Assembly: GCA_020746835.1 (NCBI GenBank)
Contig: JAGPNK010000001.1
Coordinates: 3,844,001 to 3,908,000, forward strand
Length of the DNA: 64,000 nucleotides
Reading direction: 5' to 3'
From: Stachybotrys elegans
Taxonomy: Eukaryota > Ascomycota > Sordariomycetes > Hypocreales > Stachybotryaceae
Of the stretch, positions 43,693 through 56,585 are shown piece after piece (position 1 is the first letter of the stretch; every line of letters begins with the position of its first letter). Made by a program: the position numbers and the translations under genes. The notes beneath the pieces were generated by a model. The model was not told the DNA's origin. It saw nothing but the letters and a program-made list of their open reading frames with translations, and made no database searches.

Positions 43693-45500
43693 TTGAGTGA
43701 GCGGTTTGTGATGTGATGGGATGCGCGAGCGGTGTGGAGGACGCTCTGCGTGTCAATAGCAGGAACAAGATGAAGGTTCCTGATATCGATGGGGAGAAGT
43801 GTCTGTGAAGAGCGAAAGACGCAGGATCAACGAGTACACAAGGTCCAGAGCCCTAATTATGTACTTGATATGGCTACCAACAGTCGTAAAATGTCAGTAG
43901 GCGGCGGTCAAGGTTGGGTAGGGTAGGGTGTAATATTTTTGGTCGTCGGAAAAGCCCAGGAGTGGGGTTTTGCGGGAGCGGGCGGGCAGGGAAGAAGGGA
44001 GAGGCGAGAGGAAAGAGGGCCAAAACATACAGGGACAAGGTCCTGAGCGGAGGACCGAGGGGGGGAGACGGCTGGGGGTTTATGAGTCAGGGAAGAAGTG
44101 GTAGTAGAAGGGGAAGACTGAGCATCGAGGAAGGGGAGGAGGTGCTTGATGTAGATTAAGATGGGCAGGGCAGAAAGGAGGAGAAGGCGGTCCCAACAAT
44201 GGTCAGGTATAGATAGTAAGGCATGTATGAGAGCCTGGATGAAATGGGGTGGTGGTAATGATCAGGTGGTGGTGTATCGAGAGAGCGAAAGCAGAAAGAC
44301 GGGGGGGTTGATGAAGGTGGGCGGGAGTGAGGAGATAGAGCCGGCAGAGGCTGGTGGGCGGTGGGGAAAGAGGGAAAAGTACGGTAAGGTCAAGGTGGGA
44401 GAGACGAAACGGGTAGGCAACGGCTCAGATCAATGTCAAGCGTGCAGAAAGCAAGGAGAGCGAAAAGGCAGACTGGAGAGGAGGAGGAGGACAAGAGTGT
44501 GAAGGACAGGAGAAGAGCATACCGGATCAAAATGCGTAGCACAAGCAGTAGCACTGTCGTATCTGTAAGGTACGGAAAGAGGAGGATGCGAAGATGAGAA
44601 GATGCAGAAGAAGTGTGTGGGATGAGGGGAAGCGAAGCAGGTGGTAGATGTAGAAGTAGGTAACAAGTTGAAGTGTGAGTAGTAGTGAAGTAAGAATGTG
44701 TATGTGTGGGCGAGTGAGTGAGTGTGTGTGTGCGTATGGCTAAGAAGAGCGACGTAACGACCAAACAAGAAGGCGCAAGGCGTCGAATGATGGAATGGAG
44801 GGAATCGAATGTAACGAACGGGACGGAAGAGGAAGAGGGAACAGATGATTTACCTTATGTAGGTATGCCGAGCAAAGTGCAGCAGGTTGATGATACCCAG
44901 ACGAGAGACCGTCTTGGCGGCCGTGGTGGAAGCAAGCGAATAGCGGTAAGGATCCAAGATCGTGTGGCCTGAACGTCCACACACCCTATCAAGGCCCGAG
45001 GATACGAATGAGAAGATGAGACGGCGACGACGACGACGGAGATGATCAAGGAGGAGCCAGCTGGGCGACGACGAGGGAAGGGGGGAGGAAACGAGGCGGT
45101 AGATGTAGCGCCGGGGTAACAGGAGGCCATCGAGCTAATGTACTCGACGAGGCCAAGACACGCATTGCGCACTCCCGAACGGCGCCTCGAGGTACCTAGG
45201 ATCCGGGCGGGAGAGCAAGACGGCGGTACCTTGAGTAGAGGAATTATGGAACCGGTTTCTTTTGACAGGAAGAGACGCAGCAGGGGGGGTGTCCGTCGTC
45301 CTTCTTTGTCTTCTGGACTTGGCCCGGCTTCTTGGGGTGTCATGCTACTGGAGCTACTAACGCCTGTCAGTGGGGAATCCTGCGCAGTCACCCAGTGTGC
45401 GTGTGGTACGGAGTACGGAGTACGCGTGGGTAAATTCGAAAGAGAGCTTGTGGTTGTGGTTGTGGTTGTGGTTGTGTGGGCTTGATGGGTTTGATGGAAA
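43693..45500. promoter_or_regulatory. Purine-rich upstream region of the bZIP gene
   Basis: About 1.8 kb in which this strand is strongly G/A-rich, especially 43900-44720, so the bZIP-sense strand is C/T-rich. CT-rich tracts of this kind mark promoters and long 5' leaders in filamentous fungi. No reading frame in it has family signal or sensible codon use. Confidence 0.5.
45449..45476 (+). repeat. (TGTGGT)n microsatellite
   Basis: Four full TGTGGT units plus a partial one in the non-coding desert. Confidence 0.9.
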
Positions 45501-45720
45501 CGGATGGGATGCGAGGGAGGGTAGGACTAGCTGGGGTCCAGCCTGTATCGCCCGCCACTAGACCACCACCCGTTGTTCCTGTCCTTGGATGTCGAACAAA
45601 GCCCACAGGCCGTGAATTTGCTTTTTCGGCGTGGTGATGTGATTGTGTTCGTCGTCTTCCGTAACGGTGATGCCATGACTACCTCGAGGATGGGCTGACC
45701 GCTGCTTCTTGCTTCGAAGC

Positions 45721-45745
45721 GCAGCGCAGCGCAGCGCAGCGCAGC
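45721..45745 (+). repeat. (GCAGC)5 microsatellite
   Basis: Five tandem GCAGC units, followed by a diverged ATGTCC/ATGCCC repeat to about 45780. Confidence 0.9.
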
Positions 45746-47197
45746 ACAGCATGTCCATGTCCATGCCCATGCCCGTGTCCGCCTGCTTGTAGTCGAGTCA
45801 GTTGGCTGAACTATTATTACCTGCGATAAGGCACCCGTGTGTATGCAGTACGGCTGATAGGCCACTCACTCTTGTTGCACCACCATCACGGCCGGGTCGG
45901 GCCTCATTCAACAGCGTCGTCCGACCGACTGCCTAAGGAGGAACATGGCTTAGTAGCCACCAACCAAATGGAGATGGTCTCATCCACCTCGTGTGCTTCT
46001 CACCTCTTGTTTTCCTTCTTTCTCAGCTCTCCTACTCGTCGCGCCTCGCCCGTGGGTCGTCCAATGGGCGCTCATGCGCTCCTCCACACCCTTGTCATGC
46101 CTGTCGACATCACCCCCCTCTCTCCCTTGCTTGCCCTCCCACTCTGGGTCTTGCCTAGCCTGTCTGTCTGCAGATCTCCGACTCTCATCTATGATCCGAT
46201 GTGGTAATCGGCGCTGCCAACCTGCGGTACCCCCTACTCCCACGGCCTGCGACAGGTCGCCGACACCGCTGGTACCTGGGACCAAGGGAACGCATCTGTA
46301 ACCCGTCTCGTCCACACCATCCGGGCTGTTTGTCTCATCACCAGATGTTGCTCACGGCGCTGCTTCGTATCTGGTGGTCATGCCGTCACTTGACTGCCTA
46401 CCTGATCCTTTCTGCTATCTATGATTAGTCGCACGTAGAGATTGTCCTATCAGTGCTGGTGGTTCATGTCGACAAATCAGGATTACGTTGCGTGGGGGAG
46501 AAAAACAATAACACCACCACCAACAAGAAGAGAAAGACAAAAAACAGGCTTCATGAAGCAATACTCGACCTGTGTATACTTGCTTGATCCTGTACCCGAG
46601 CACCCGGGTCGTGGTCGCCCTCGTTGGCCCTCATCCTCGAGGTTGACTCATCGCTATGCTCCGACTTCGCCGGTGCTGGAGACCCCCCATGCGGTCTGGC
46701 CAATGGTCCTACGGCGCGCTGTCGAGACAAGACTCAGGTTGGGCTTGGGAGAGGAGCGCGCGCGCGCGTAAAGGGAGGGAGCGGGCAGTCCTCCACACGA
46801 GACCCTCAGGCTCGTGGGTCAGAAGGAGGCGCACGCCCGTTGGACGGGGTGAGGAGGGCACAGTAACCCACGAATGGTGGTGCTGGTGGTTTGAGCAGCA
46901 TCTCGAATTGGGCGCCGCTGGTCAGCATGACATGACAGCCACAGCAGACTTCTGATGGGCCACACAGCATGGAGGAGATGGGGGGCCAGCAATTAGGCGG
47001 TGGGCGGAAGCTACCCGCGGGCCAAGCCAAGGACGTGGGCGACAGACGACAGCCAGTCAATGGCAAGGGCTGACCCTGTCAGTCGCTGATGGCGAGCAGG
47101 TTGGGCAGAAATGGTACCTAACAAGGGCGCTCAAGGCGGGAGTCGCAGCCGCAACCGCAACCGCAACCACAACCACATCCAGCGAGTGCATGCTCCT

Positions 47198-47231
<34 letters not shown>

Positions 47232-47235
47232 CGCG
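47198..47235 (+). repeat. (TG)n(CG)n alternating purine-pyrimidine tract
   Basis: An uninterrupted TG run of about 25 bases passes directly into a CG run of about 13 bases. Such tracts are classic Z-DNA formers. A CAACCG repeat lies just upstream (about 47146-47175). Confidence 0.9.
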
Positions 47236-48490
47236 TGCTGTAGGCGAGCCTGCCAAACTATTGCCTGGACTTAGCAGCGGTTCCGTCAGCCCACCCACCC
47301 GTGAGCCCTTCAAAGGATGGCCCATGATACCGTCTTTCTATTTGCTGGGCACCGGATCCCCCACACGCTGGATGATTTCCCAGCAGGGCTGCCACACGCC
47401 TGTTGGTAGCATATTCGCTGACTGTAGGCCAGTCGTATGGTGCACGAATGCGGGGAGGTCAGACATGGGCGGTCGTTGTCACGGGAGGAGAGGGCATGAT
47501 GATGGTGATGAGGTTGATTATGACGAATGCGCCAGGCATACACCACCACATGTGCGGGAAAGAAGCACTGCTCTGTCAAAGTCAATTTCCATTTCCATTT
47601 TGGCAGCTACTAGGTTCCGCAGTTTCCCCCACTGATACCCTCCCGTCGTCGCCGTTCCCTTCGCGGGGCCTCGACCATTTGTCACAGGGCCCTTCACCCG
47701 CTGTAACCGGTAAAGTTTAACGGGCAGTAGGGCACGCCTAATTCCAGCACACCAAGGCAGGGAAGGTTGTTATCTGATGTGACATCGAGGTATCCTGCGG
47801 CATTTCGACAACAGACCTCCCCTGTGGTGATACATCCTCACCACAGCCAAACCCAGCTGACCTCTTGATAACTCTGGTACGGGCTGCGCCTGGATGCGAC
47901 ATGGCAGGACCAACGGATACGGATCGCGCCCACGAATCACAGCAACGACCATGAATTGGAATACAGGCTGCTGCGACGGAATCCAAGGGGGCGAGGCCGT
48001 GAGACCCGGGGACAATCATGGAGCCGAGGGACCATTTTCTCCTCGTGTGATTCGACGCATCCCCCATCCTATCTCCATGCCGAGAACACCCTCTCCTTGC
48101 TGGAGCCCGCAGCTGGTTGGGTGATTATCGCAAGAAAATAAAAATACTGTTTTTTTTCTTCCTTGTGCCACCCAAAGAGGCAAAGAGGTACTCTGGAAAG
48201 TGTAAATCGTATGCAAGTTCTCGGCCTGATGACCATGCCCACGGGCCACAAGCACTCCACTGTGCTTCGGCGGCCGCATATTGGCCGGCCATGTCCCAAC
48301 CTCGTCCTCTGTCCAGTCCTGTCCAGTCCTGTCCTGTGGTCTCTGACACTCTGGTCCCAGTCCAGGCCTTCCCTTCCCGCGCTCATCGCGCTCTTCCCTC
48401 CTTCGCCCCGTTTTCCTGCCAGATCAACAACACTCACCGGATTCGCCCCGCCGTCCATCCATCGTGATGCGCCCTGATGGCCATGCCGCC

Positions 48491-48520
48491 ATGCCATGCC
48501 ATGCCATGCCATGCCATGCC
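48491..48520 (+). repeat. (ATGCC)6 microsatellite
   Basis: Six tandem ATGCC units. A related repeated TGTCCAGTCC lies at about 48309-48335. Confidence 0.9.
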
Positions 48521-51500
48521 AGGCCAACTATCGCGGCCACCACTCATCTCCCTCATCACATCCGCATGCCGTCCATTCGCCCTCGGAGTCTCCTGCGTGC
48601 GACGCCCCGTCACTCAAAGCCACTCGGTCAGGCATCGATACTCGCCTCGGCACTTCTGGCTTCCTTGCTGAGCCTCCCCCCAGCGAGAGATGCGCCACGA
48701 AGTGAGGCCGCTAGCCATCCCGTGCAACCGCTGCCACTCAAACCACGGCCACCCATCCAGTCTGGTGCGTGAGACTGAGACACGATACGCCCGGGTCATC
48801 ATCCGGCCAACGCGGCCTGCCATGGTTCCCGTCACCTATCCGAGCAGCTAGAAGGGCCCCTAGGGAGCGTTTATCCGCACCAGCCGAGCTCCAGACTACT
48901 AGCTTCTGATGAGTGTGTGAGTATGCCTTGGGTACTGATTGATTGCGTGGTACCATCAACTGCTGCCAGTGACGCCAACGAGGCGCCATCGTGACATGCT
49001 TGCTTGCTGCTTTGCGCCCTCCCCTCTGCTGCCATCACCAGCTTCCTCGGCTTCTCCATCTCTTCTCTTCTCGGCAATCGTACCTCAGCCAACACGCATC
49101 GTCTTGGGCAGATAGACCCCTTGCCAAGTCACCCCAATCGCCTGCCCTCCTCTCCCTTTCTCCCCTCTGGTACATGCAACATGCAGCTGTAGATAGAAAC
49201 CCAAACCATCGGCTGCCCTGCTGCAATAGACGACCATCAAGGGCCTCCCTCCACCTGGCCCTATCAGCACTCGCTGCCCAACCCACGTACGATGGCAGCG
49301 AGCCCACTCGTGGCGCTGCCAGTCCCTCAGCTATCGGCCTGCCTGCATGCACGAGCATAGCTGTACGGCACACCTGCTGCTGCTGACCAACCTCGGCACT
49401 TTCTTTGCCTTTGTCCCAGTCGGAGACGAAGCCCATAGGTGGTCATCCAGCGTCAGACGACCCCGTCAACCAAGAAAAAGTAGTTCAATGTTGAGATGGG
49501 CGCAGTGGCTCTCCAACGTGATGAGATGCATCACCCCAACAGGCTGTCACTCTTCAAAGTCCAGACACATGCTTTGATTCCTGGTCATTCGTTCGCCCTA
49601 CCTCCTTGTTTGTGTACCCCAACAAAAAGACGATAGGAAAATATATGCCGGATCGGGCTATGTCGCAGATCCGGATGATCATTGCTGTCTGATGGGCCAC
49701 ACGAGGTAACCCCGTGAGCCTGGCCCGGCATATCGATAGAGAATATCGGGGTAGCTTGCGCATCCTGTCAGCGACGTCTCCAATTCCTGCCTCCTGGCAC
49801 TGGTCGCCGTCCATGACGCACGCAGCCAAGCCTCCTCCTTCGTCGCGGTTCGTGACCAGTGCCTTTCTATTCCCTGGGAGGGATCAGCCACCCCTGCTCC
49901 TTAGTTGTGGTGCTATCCCGGTGAGGATCCAACGGCAGAGATCTCTCTCCTCATGGGAGATGGAGACACAGACGTGATCTTCAATTTTGCCTGCTGCCCA
50001 GGCGGCTTCACATGTCGATATCCGCCATCGTCCCCGCCATCCCACGTCCCACGATGAAGCCGAGACAGAGAATCCAATACATGCATCCATCAAGCCATCT
50101 ACCTGCCTTCCTACCTAGATACGGACACAGCACCCTTGTTCAGGCTCTCGAGAACATGCGGTCAGCGCCCAACTCTTGTTTCAGATTTCCTCCGCAGCTG
50201 GCTTCCTGTCTCTTGTCTGAACTCCCTTGAGGATACCCCGTATGCGAAAGAAAAAAAATAAATAAAAAAATAAAAATAAAAAGATGTCAGCGTCATAACC
50301 CACTACCAACAGCCAGGGTCTTACGCTGGGGTCTCCCTTCATCAGTCCTGGCTAGTTTCTGCGCTACGCGATAGTATTACGCTTGTCCCTGGAGTAGGTG
50401 GGGACTCGTGATGCGGAAACACGGTGAGCAGACGAAGGGGAAAAAAAATTAGAAGAAATTTCTGGTGTTTGGTTTGTTCATGCTGTCGTCCCATAGACTC
50501 CCTAAGCTCATGGCGCGCTATCCCGGCGTACGGGACAAACCCCTGGACCATCGTGAGTCATCGCGAGAATAGCTTGCCCGTCCTCCTCCATGTCCAAGTG
50601 GGCTGTATCAACAACGCAACTCTCCCAAGACGCGTCGACGTGTTTCCGGAGCCACATCATGGATCCAGAGCTCCTCCAGCAATTGGACAGGCGGTGAAAT
50701 CTAACCAGGCAACGTCGAGAACCCGCACCCTTTCGTCCGCGCCGTGAGACTGTGTATCAACCGCCATGGGTCCTTGGATCCCGTCCCACAAACCGCATGC
50801 GCCATCCTCTGATGTCCCAAGACTCTGCTGCGCTGCGCTGCGCTATGCATGCTCGTTCGCTCGCCACCACAGCTAGAGAGGGTCGTTCCCGCTGCGGCAT
50901 CAGGGTCTTTGCCAAAAACTCCACCCCATCTGCATCCTCTCGAGCGACAAGTGCGGGTTGGCAGTCCACAGCCAGCTCAAGTCCGGGCATAGATGGGCTG
51001 GATCAACAGAGCGCCCTTGCCTCCTGATAGACACCAAAGCTCGCCCTCGCGTCCCACGAAAGGACGCGGTGCCACCGTGTGACAAGGCTTGGTCCGTCTC
51101 AGGTCCAGAACCTCACACTCCTCCGGGCTTCTCTTGTCGTTCGTTGGCTCGTTTCCCTGCTTGCCCTATTCCTGGAGAGCTGATCGGACTTGGCCCGTGC
51201 CTTCGTTCTGGCGGTGAAGGCGGAAGCAAGCATCGCTCCCGCGCAGCTCCGCCGAGACCTCATTATCAGGTCGTCTCATGTTGCCACTCACTTCAAACGC
51301 GGTCGACGGCGACGCCAGATCCAGATCCTTGCCGCTAAAGCCTTGGCTGTTTTGGCAGAGCAACTGGAGGAGCTTGCGGCCCAAGAGTAGTGAATGAGTC
51401 ACAGTGCGATATCCGGCGTTTGTCTGATACTGCTGTATAGCCTGCAGAACGTTGATCGGTCCGGATATGGGATCGGTGATCCAAGCCAGGATGTGTGGTA

Positions 51501-52760
51501 GGAGCTGCTGCCGCCAAAATGACGGAGCTTCACAACCAGGCCGCGATCTGGTTGTGAGAGTCACTCCATGAGACATGAAGCAGTACACGGCCTTTGCTAC
51601 AGCTTCTGAACACGCTGCATGAGCCTACACGACGACCACTGAATCATAAAGCTCGATATATGATTGCTTGCTGTAGTATCAAGTTGGCTAGGAAGACGTG
51701 ACATTTGTGGGTTGATATGACTTAATAGTCCGTTCTTGTATTAAGCTCCCGTCAGGGTTGCTTGGTATATCCGTGCATCGCATCGTGATCTCGGGTGGGT
51801 GTGTATTCCTGTTCCTGTAGTGCTTGTAGCTTGGACACCGTCGGTTGGCACGTATCACCACTAGAGTAACCGAATAATGAAGTTGTCGACAATAACACAC
51901 GCACGAGTAACGCCATGCCTACTGTCCCGTCAGCAGCGGATCGAAAGTTGCCATTCTGGTTGCAGACCATGCCCTTAGTTTGGTGCTGCCCTTTCAACAA
52001 GACTGCTGGACTTCGTCGAGAAGCACAGCCAGGCAGTGTTATGTTGAGCCTTTGGTGGACTGTTGAGCGAGACAAAGGTAGGACTAAATTTCCAATAGGA
52101 AGAAGTACTTGGGAACGACCTGCGGTGGTGTGAAGTGATACACGAACGTCAGGCTTCACAGGGTAGCCCGGCGCAAAGAGGCCTTCAGATGGTACGGCCT
52201 CGTTTCAGTGCGTGTTGAGCATTGCCAGACCTCACCTGGGATTGTTCCCCCAAGCAAGCGCCATTGGATGTGCGAAACTCATCAAACGTAGGACACTAGC
52301 TGCCAAAATCAGCCCATATCATGATACTTCTTGCTTCTTGTGGGATGTAAGGGGCGAGGAGAACAGTCAGGTTCCAGCGAGGATAAGTTTTGCCGTATTG
52401 CTTCCCTAATGTCATACAATTTCTACCAAAAGGAAAGCCGTCTGTTCCACATGACAGCATGGAGCATGCTCCATTGCTTCTCCAGAGGTACACCGAGTAG
52501 ACGATCAAGTGTGTTTCGAGACCCGAACTCCAAACACTCAATATCCTTCGGCAAGCTAATGCCTCCCTCGTATCTGGGACAACAATGCAAGTGATGTTTC
52601 TTCAGGTTGGGGGTTTCCCCTTTGTTTTTCTTCCATTTTTTTGGTTCTTCATATTTTACTCTTTCCAGTGGTTGGTTATATGCAAGCTCCGTCATGCCCC
52701 TCGCCACAGCAGACAACCCTGTTGTGTTTTCTGGCGACAAGGTGGTCAAGGACTTGTCCT

Positions 52761-53930
52761 TCACTGGGAAACTCCAGCCAGCTGCATGAGGCGCTCGCCT
52801 GCACGGAGGTTGGCATACTCGTAAGCCTTTGACTCTGGTGGGAATGTGCCGTTGGCGGCCCATAGATCGATCAGAGGCTGCATGGGCTCCAGCTCCTGGG
52901 GCTTGAGCATATCTAGTGCCGTGGCTGTAAGAACGAAGTGCGAAAAGCAGCTGTTGAGCTGCTTTTCAAGGTTCAGGTGGTAGAATGGCTCGACAAAATG
53001 GGCCCAGTAAAGGTGAGCGTAGACGCGGAACATCTGTCGAAAGATCATCTGGCAGACCTCGACGAACTTCTCGGGGAATCCCGATCGCTTGCCCATCCAG
53101 TCGGGCTCTCCCGGGTTCGTCAGCTGCGAGAGAGGTGTGGTAGTGATGGAGGCATTGTGGGCGTATGAAACGCCGGAGGCCTCCGTGGGGAAGATGGCAG
53201 TGTCGTCAATCTTGCCCGAGATCCAACGTTGCATCAAACTCATGTACTCGTGGGCAGGAAGTTCCACGGGCTGGCGGTCCCTGTTCAACCACGTGAAGGA
53301 GTGATTGCTGTCACCATGTCAGTTGGACAGCCACAGATCGAGAGAAATGAGAAACGTACGCGCCAGCGGATGTGCGGGGGCAAGTGGTAGAGTTGCAGAT
53401 GGTCGACCCATCGTCCTCCTTCTCATGAACCACACGTACGAAGTTCCACAGGTTTCGGTAGTGCTCAACCACTGTTGGTATCTGCGTCAGTGCTGCTGCG
53501 TCTAACGCCAGATGGAGCGGAACGGACCTTGGTGAGCAATCCATTCGCCCTGCTCTACCGTCTTGGGTCGAGCGCTCAACGTCATGAAGTTTCCCTTGAC
53601 AATATGCTTCGCATACTGGGCATTCAGCCACAGAGGGAGAGGGCGAGGAAGATGGTAAGAGTTGATAATGTCATCGCCTGTTGATAGAGTACCGCTCGAC
53701 TCGTCCATGCCGATGGTCTGTGCTAGGGATGGTGAATTTGGCAGAGGAGGGACCTTAGGAGCAAGGCCTACCGGGCTCGGGGCAGCTTGAGGGTACGGGT
53801 CTGAAGAGCCAGGTTGAAGGCCACCCGTTGACGAAGTAGGGCTCTTTTGCTGGCCAGGCGGTTTAGCCGAGCCGCCACGGAAGCGGGCGTTACTGGTTTG
53901 TCTCATCAGCATGAAATTCTGTGCAGCCAT
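52761..53930 (-). CDS. MOB2: MOB kinase activator, MOB2 type
   Basis: Coactivator of an NDR-family kinase (Cbk1/Orb6/COT-1), which controls polarised growth and septation. Three exons on the minus strand (53930-53528, 53471-53360, 53307-52761) give 353 residues. The first 90 residues are disordered and rich in P, S, G and Q. The Mob domain starts at LPRPLPLWLNAQYAKHIVKG. The zinc-binding Cys pair is in CNSTTCPRTSAG and the His ligands lie in FRVYAHLYWAHF and SCFSHF. The C-terminal DMLKPQELEPMQPLIDLW and the long insert before EPDWMGKRSGF fit fungal MOB2 better than MOB1 or the phocein type. The start is the first ATG (MAAQNFMLMRQ). It diverges from LEO1. Confidence 0.9.
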
Positions 53931-55296
53931 ATGCTGATTGCCCGTTTAATTCCCCGGAGAGATAAGGTTGGGAGAGGCGGAGGTTGACAAGATCCAATTT
54001 GGTCTTGGGTGAACAATAGAGAGCCGCTTTGCCACTAAGCAAGGCGGAGAAACAGCACCAGAGTAGGATTGTTTCATGTGGTACTTGGTGGTATATCAAA
54101 AAGCCATCGAGTTGAGTCCCCTATGGTTCAAGGATGAGTTGGCACCAGTACTCCGATGCTCCAGCTCTAATCGTGCCACCCAGTGCCGTCATGTGGCGTC
54201 GGAGGGGATTTTCCATTTGGCAGTTGTCCGGAGGCGTTACCACAAGCAACAAGTGTGTGCAGCGACAAGCCGTTGGTGGTTTGTCGAATAGCCATGCTAT
54301 GCACACGTGCCTCAGGAACAGCCATCAGGCAACGCAGCGGGGAGCCTGGTCTGCATGGTACAGACATGCTGTGGATGCCCAAAAGGCACTCCTGTTTGCC
54401 CTCCCAGGCTGAGAGCCGTCAGTGCCATGTATGTATGGCAAAGAGGCTGCCATGTAACGCCTCTACTGACGGCACAATGTTGCACGTTTCAACGTTGAAC
54501 TGGCCTCTCCCCACCCCGGCTCCACGACTTTCATCAAAAGGACGGCAGCTCGACAACAGCAATGAGACGCACAACTACTCACATTCCCGAAAACAGGTTG
54601 GACATGATGGGCGGCTGATGAGCAAGTCGGCGAAGCAGAAAAGGCGGGGTGTTGAGCTTTGCAAAACGGCGAAAGGGGGCTGAAGAGAGGGGCGGTCCGT
54701 CGAGGCTCAGATGCCAGGCAGTCCTCTATGCGGGCAGAATAGATGGCAGGCGTGAGCGTGCCCACGAACCGTCAATCCTGAGATCTGTCGAGACGGCGGG
54801 GAGATGGCTTGAGCTGCAGGTGTGAAATGGGAGGCGAGATGAGGTGAAGTGGGATGCGAGTTCGGGGTACCTCAAGGTAAGGTTGAGGTGATAGGAGGTA
54901 AAGGTCCATTCCGTCTTGGGTCGGGTACGTACCGACCTCCTGGCACGGCGGTTGGTCCCTACCAGAGCCCCTAGAACAACCCCTGAGGCGGTGCGCCTCA
55001 AACCCCCGAAACCCGCCCTGTGCGCTCTAGCTGTTCGTTGCCTGTGGCGCAAGCTCGCCAGACTCGCTGCCCAAGCAGGCACTTTAAACTTCCGCCGGGC
55101 TACTGGCCGCCACACAGTTGAGTGGCCCCTGGCGTCTTTGCACCTTATTGGCCGCCAGCGCTCCAGTCTTCTCACCTTTCACCCAAAGGGAAATCTCCAC
55201 GGCAGCGCATCGCAGCATCACAGCGCGCAGCCTTGTCAAGGATATAATTTTCATTACTTGCTCTACGAGAGCTCTCGCCCGCCGCATTTACTCACA
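53931..55296. promoter_or_regulatory. Intergenic between divergent MOB2 and LEO1
   Basis: About 1.37 kb with no supportable gene. The right-hand 200 bases should hold the LEO1 promoter and leader. I see no strong element. Confidence 0.55.
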
Positions 55297-56585
55297 ATGT
55301 CTGACTCGGAGGACCCCATTGACCCCATCGACGAGGCCGGCGATGACCTTTTCGGCGACGACGACGATGCCATCACATCGCCCCAGGAGCGCGTTCTGGA
55401 CGACGATGATCTCGCTTCGGACCGCGAAGGCGACAACTACAATCGCTATCACGATGAAGAGGACATACCGATCCATAGTGCACAGGACTCTAGAGTCGTC
55501 ATGGCAGTGCGGACTTACAGGCATCGCGTTCCCAAGCCGCAGAATGGTTCAGTACGCACCCAAGCACGAAACCCCTTCCGCTGGGCTCTACTAACGTGAT
55601 TGCGCCCCTGTAGCTCAAGACGATGCGTGTGCCCAGGTTTGTCAAGATTATGCCGGAAGTCTACGACCCAGACACGTTCCAGCCGACCGAGTTCGATATT
55701 GCCAATGCCAAGGCCGAGCGCCCAAAGCATGTCGCGCGTGTTCGTCGCGATCCCGAGACGGGCGGCCTCAAGAGCAACACCAACATCTTCCGATGGAGTG
55801 ATGGGTCTGTAACCATCTCTGTTGGAGGCGAGCAGTACGAAATCGGCAAGAAGAAGCTTGCCCCCGGCCTCGACGAGCCGTACAATGAGCTCGAGGATGC
55901 GCACTATTATGCTGCTGCTGCGGAGCTCAGCAGCAATGTGCTCATGGTTGTCGGTCATGTCACGGAGCAATACACCGTCAAGCCGAACAAGGACGTCGGA
56001 GACGATGCACTGTCCATTCTGGCTGAGAAGATGGCTCAGGCCAGTAAACCAGCTCGCGAGGGCGACTTCATCGTCAAGACGACAATCGACCCTGAGCTGC
56101 AAAGCAAGCAGGCCGAGCAGGCGGAGAAGGACAGACTCCGCGCGCAAAGAAAACGCGAGAATGCTGCCGCCCGGATGGAGGGTGGCATGGGCCGAAGCGG
56201 CCGCAGCGGCGGGTTGTCCGTTGGCGATCTGGAAGGTGGCCGCCGCACGAGCGGTGTTGGCCGCAAGCGTGGAGCTGGCGGAGGCAAGCCCAGGAGGCGC
56301 AATAACGAGTATGACTCGGACGACGAGGGTATTCCTCGTAAGGAGGAGTACGATATGGACGATGGCTTCCTTGTATCTAGCGGCGACGAGGACGAGGCTG
56401 AGAGCGGCGCCGATGACGACGAGGAGGAGCTCCTGGAAGAGGAGGAGGACCGGCCTCGACGAAACAAGCGGCGAAGAACGCAGGAGTCGGAGGATGAGGA
56501 CGCAGAGGGCGACGATATTGCGCCCGCCGAGGCATCGAGTAGAGCCAGGCGGCGCAACGTCATTGACGACGATGACTCGGAGTAG
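55297..56585 (+). CDS. LEO1: RNA polymerase-associated protein LEO1 (PAF1 complex)
   Basis: Subunit of the PAF1 elongation complex on RNA polymerase II, needed for co-transcriptional histone marks. Two exons (55297-55551 and 55614-56585) joined in phase 0 give 408 residues. The N-terminus is acidic (SEDPIDPIDEAGDDLFGDDD). The Leo1 domain covers about residues 80-215, with RVPRFVKIMPEVYDPDTFQP, NIFRWSDGSVTISVGGEQYE and AAAELSSNVLMVVGHVTEQY. A basic, coiled-coil stretch and a G/R-rich segment follow, and the C-terminus alternates acidic blocks with short basic clusters (RPRRNKRRR). This layout is typical of fungal LEO1. Confidence 0.93.

Larger units (their letters stand above)
45501..52760. 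other. Gene desert with simple repeats
   Basis: About 7.3 kb between the bZIP upstream region and MOB2 with no gene I can support on either strand. Open frames here are short, repeat-derived or lack any family signal. Pyrimidine-rich plus-strand patches occur at about 45980-46190, 48300-48480 and 48990-49170. The base composition is not AT-rich, so it does not look like RIP-decayed transposon sequence. Confidence 0.6.

Noticed and set aside
44390..44768. Minus-strand frames rich in S, L, H and T upstream of the bZIP gene
   Set aside because: They arise from the C/T-rich tract and GT repeats; no family signal.
47111..47635. Plus-strand frame of 174 codons in the desert
   Set aside because: Its translation runs through CAACCG, TG and CG microsatellites (RNRNRNHN, VCVCVC, ARARA), so it is repeat-derived.
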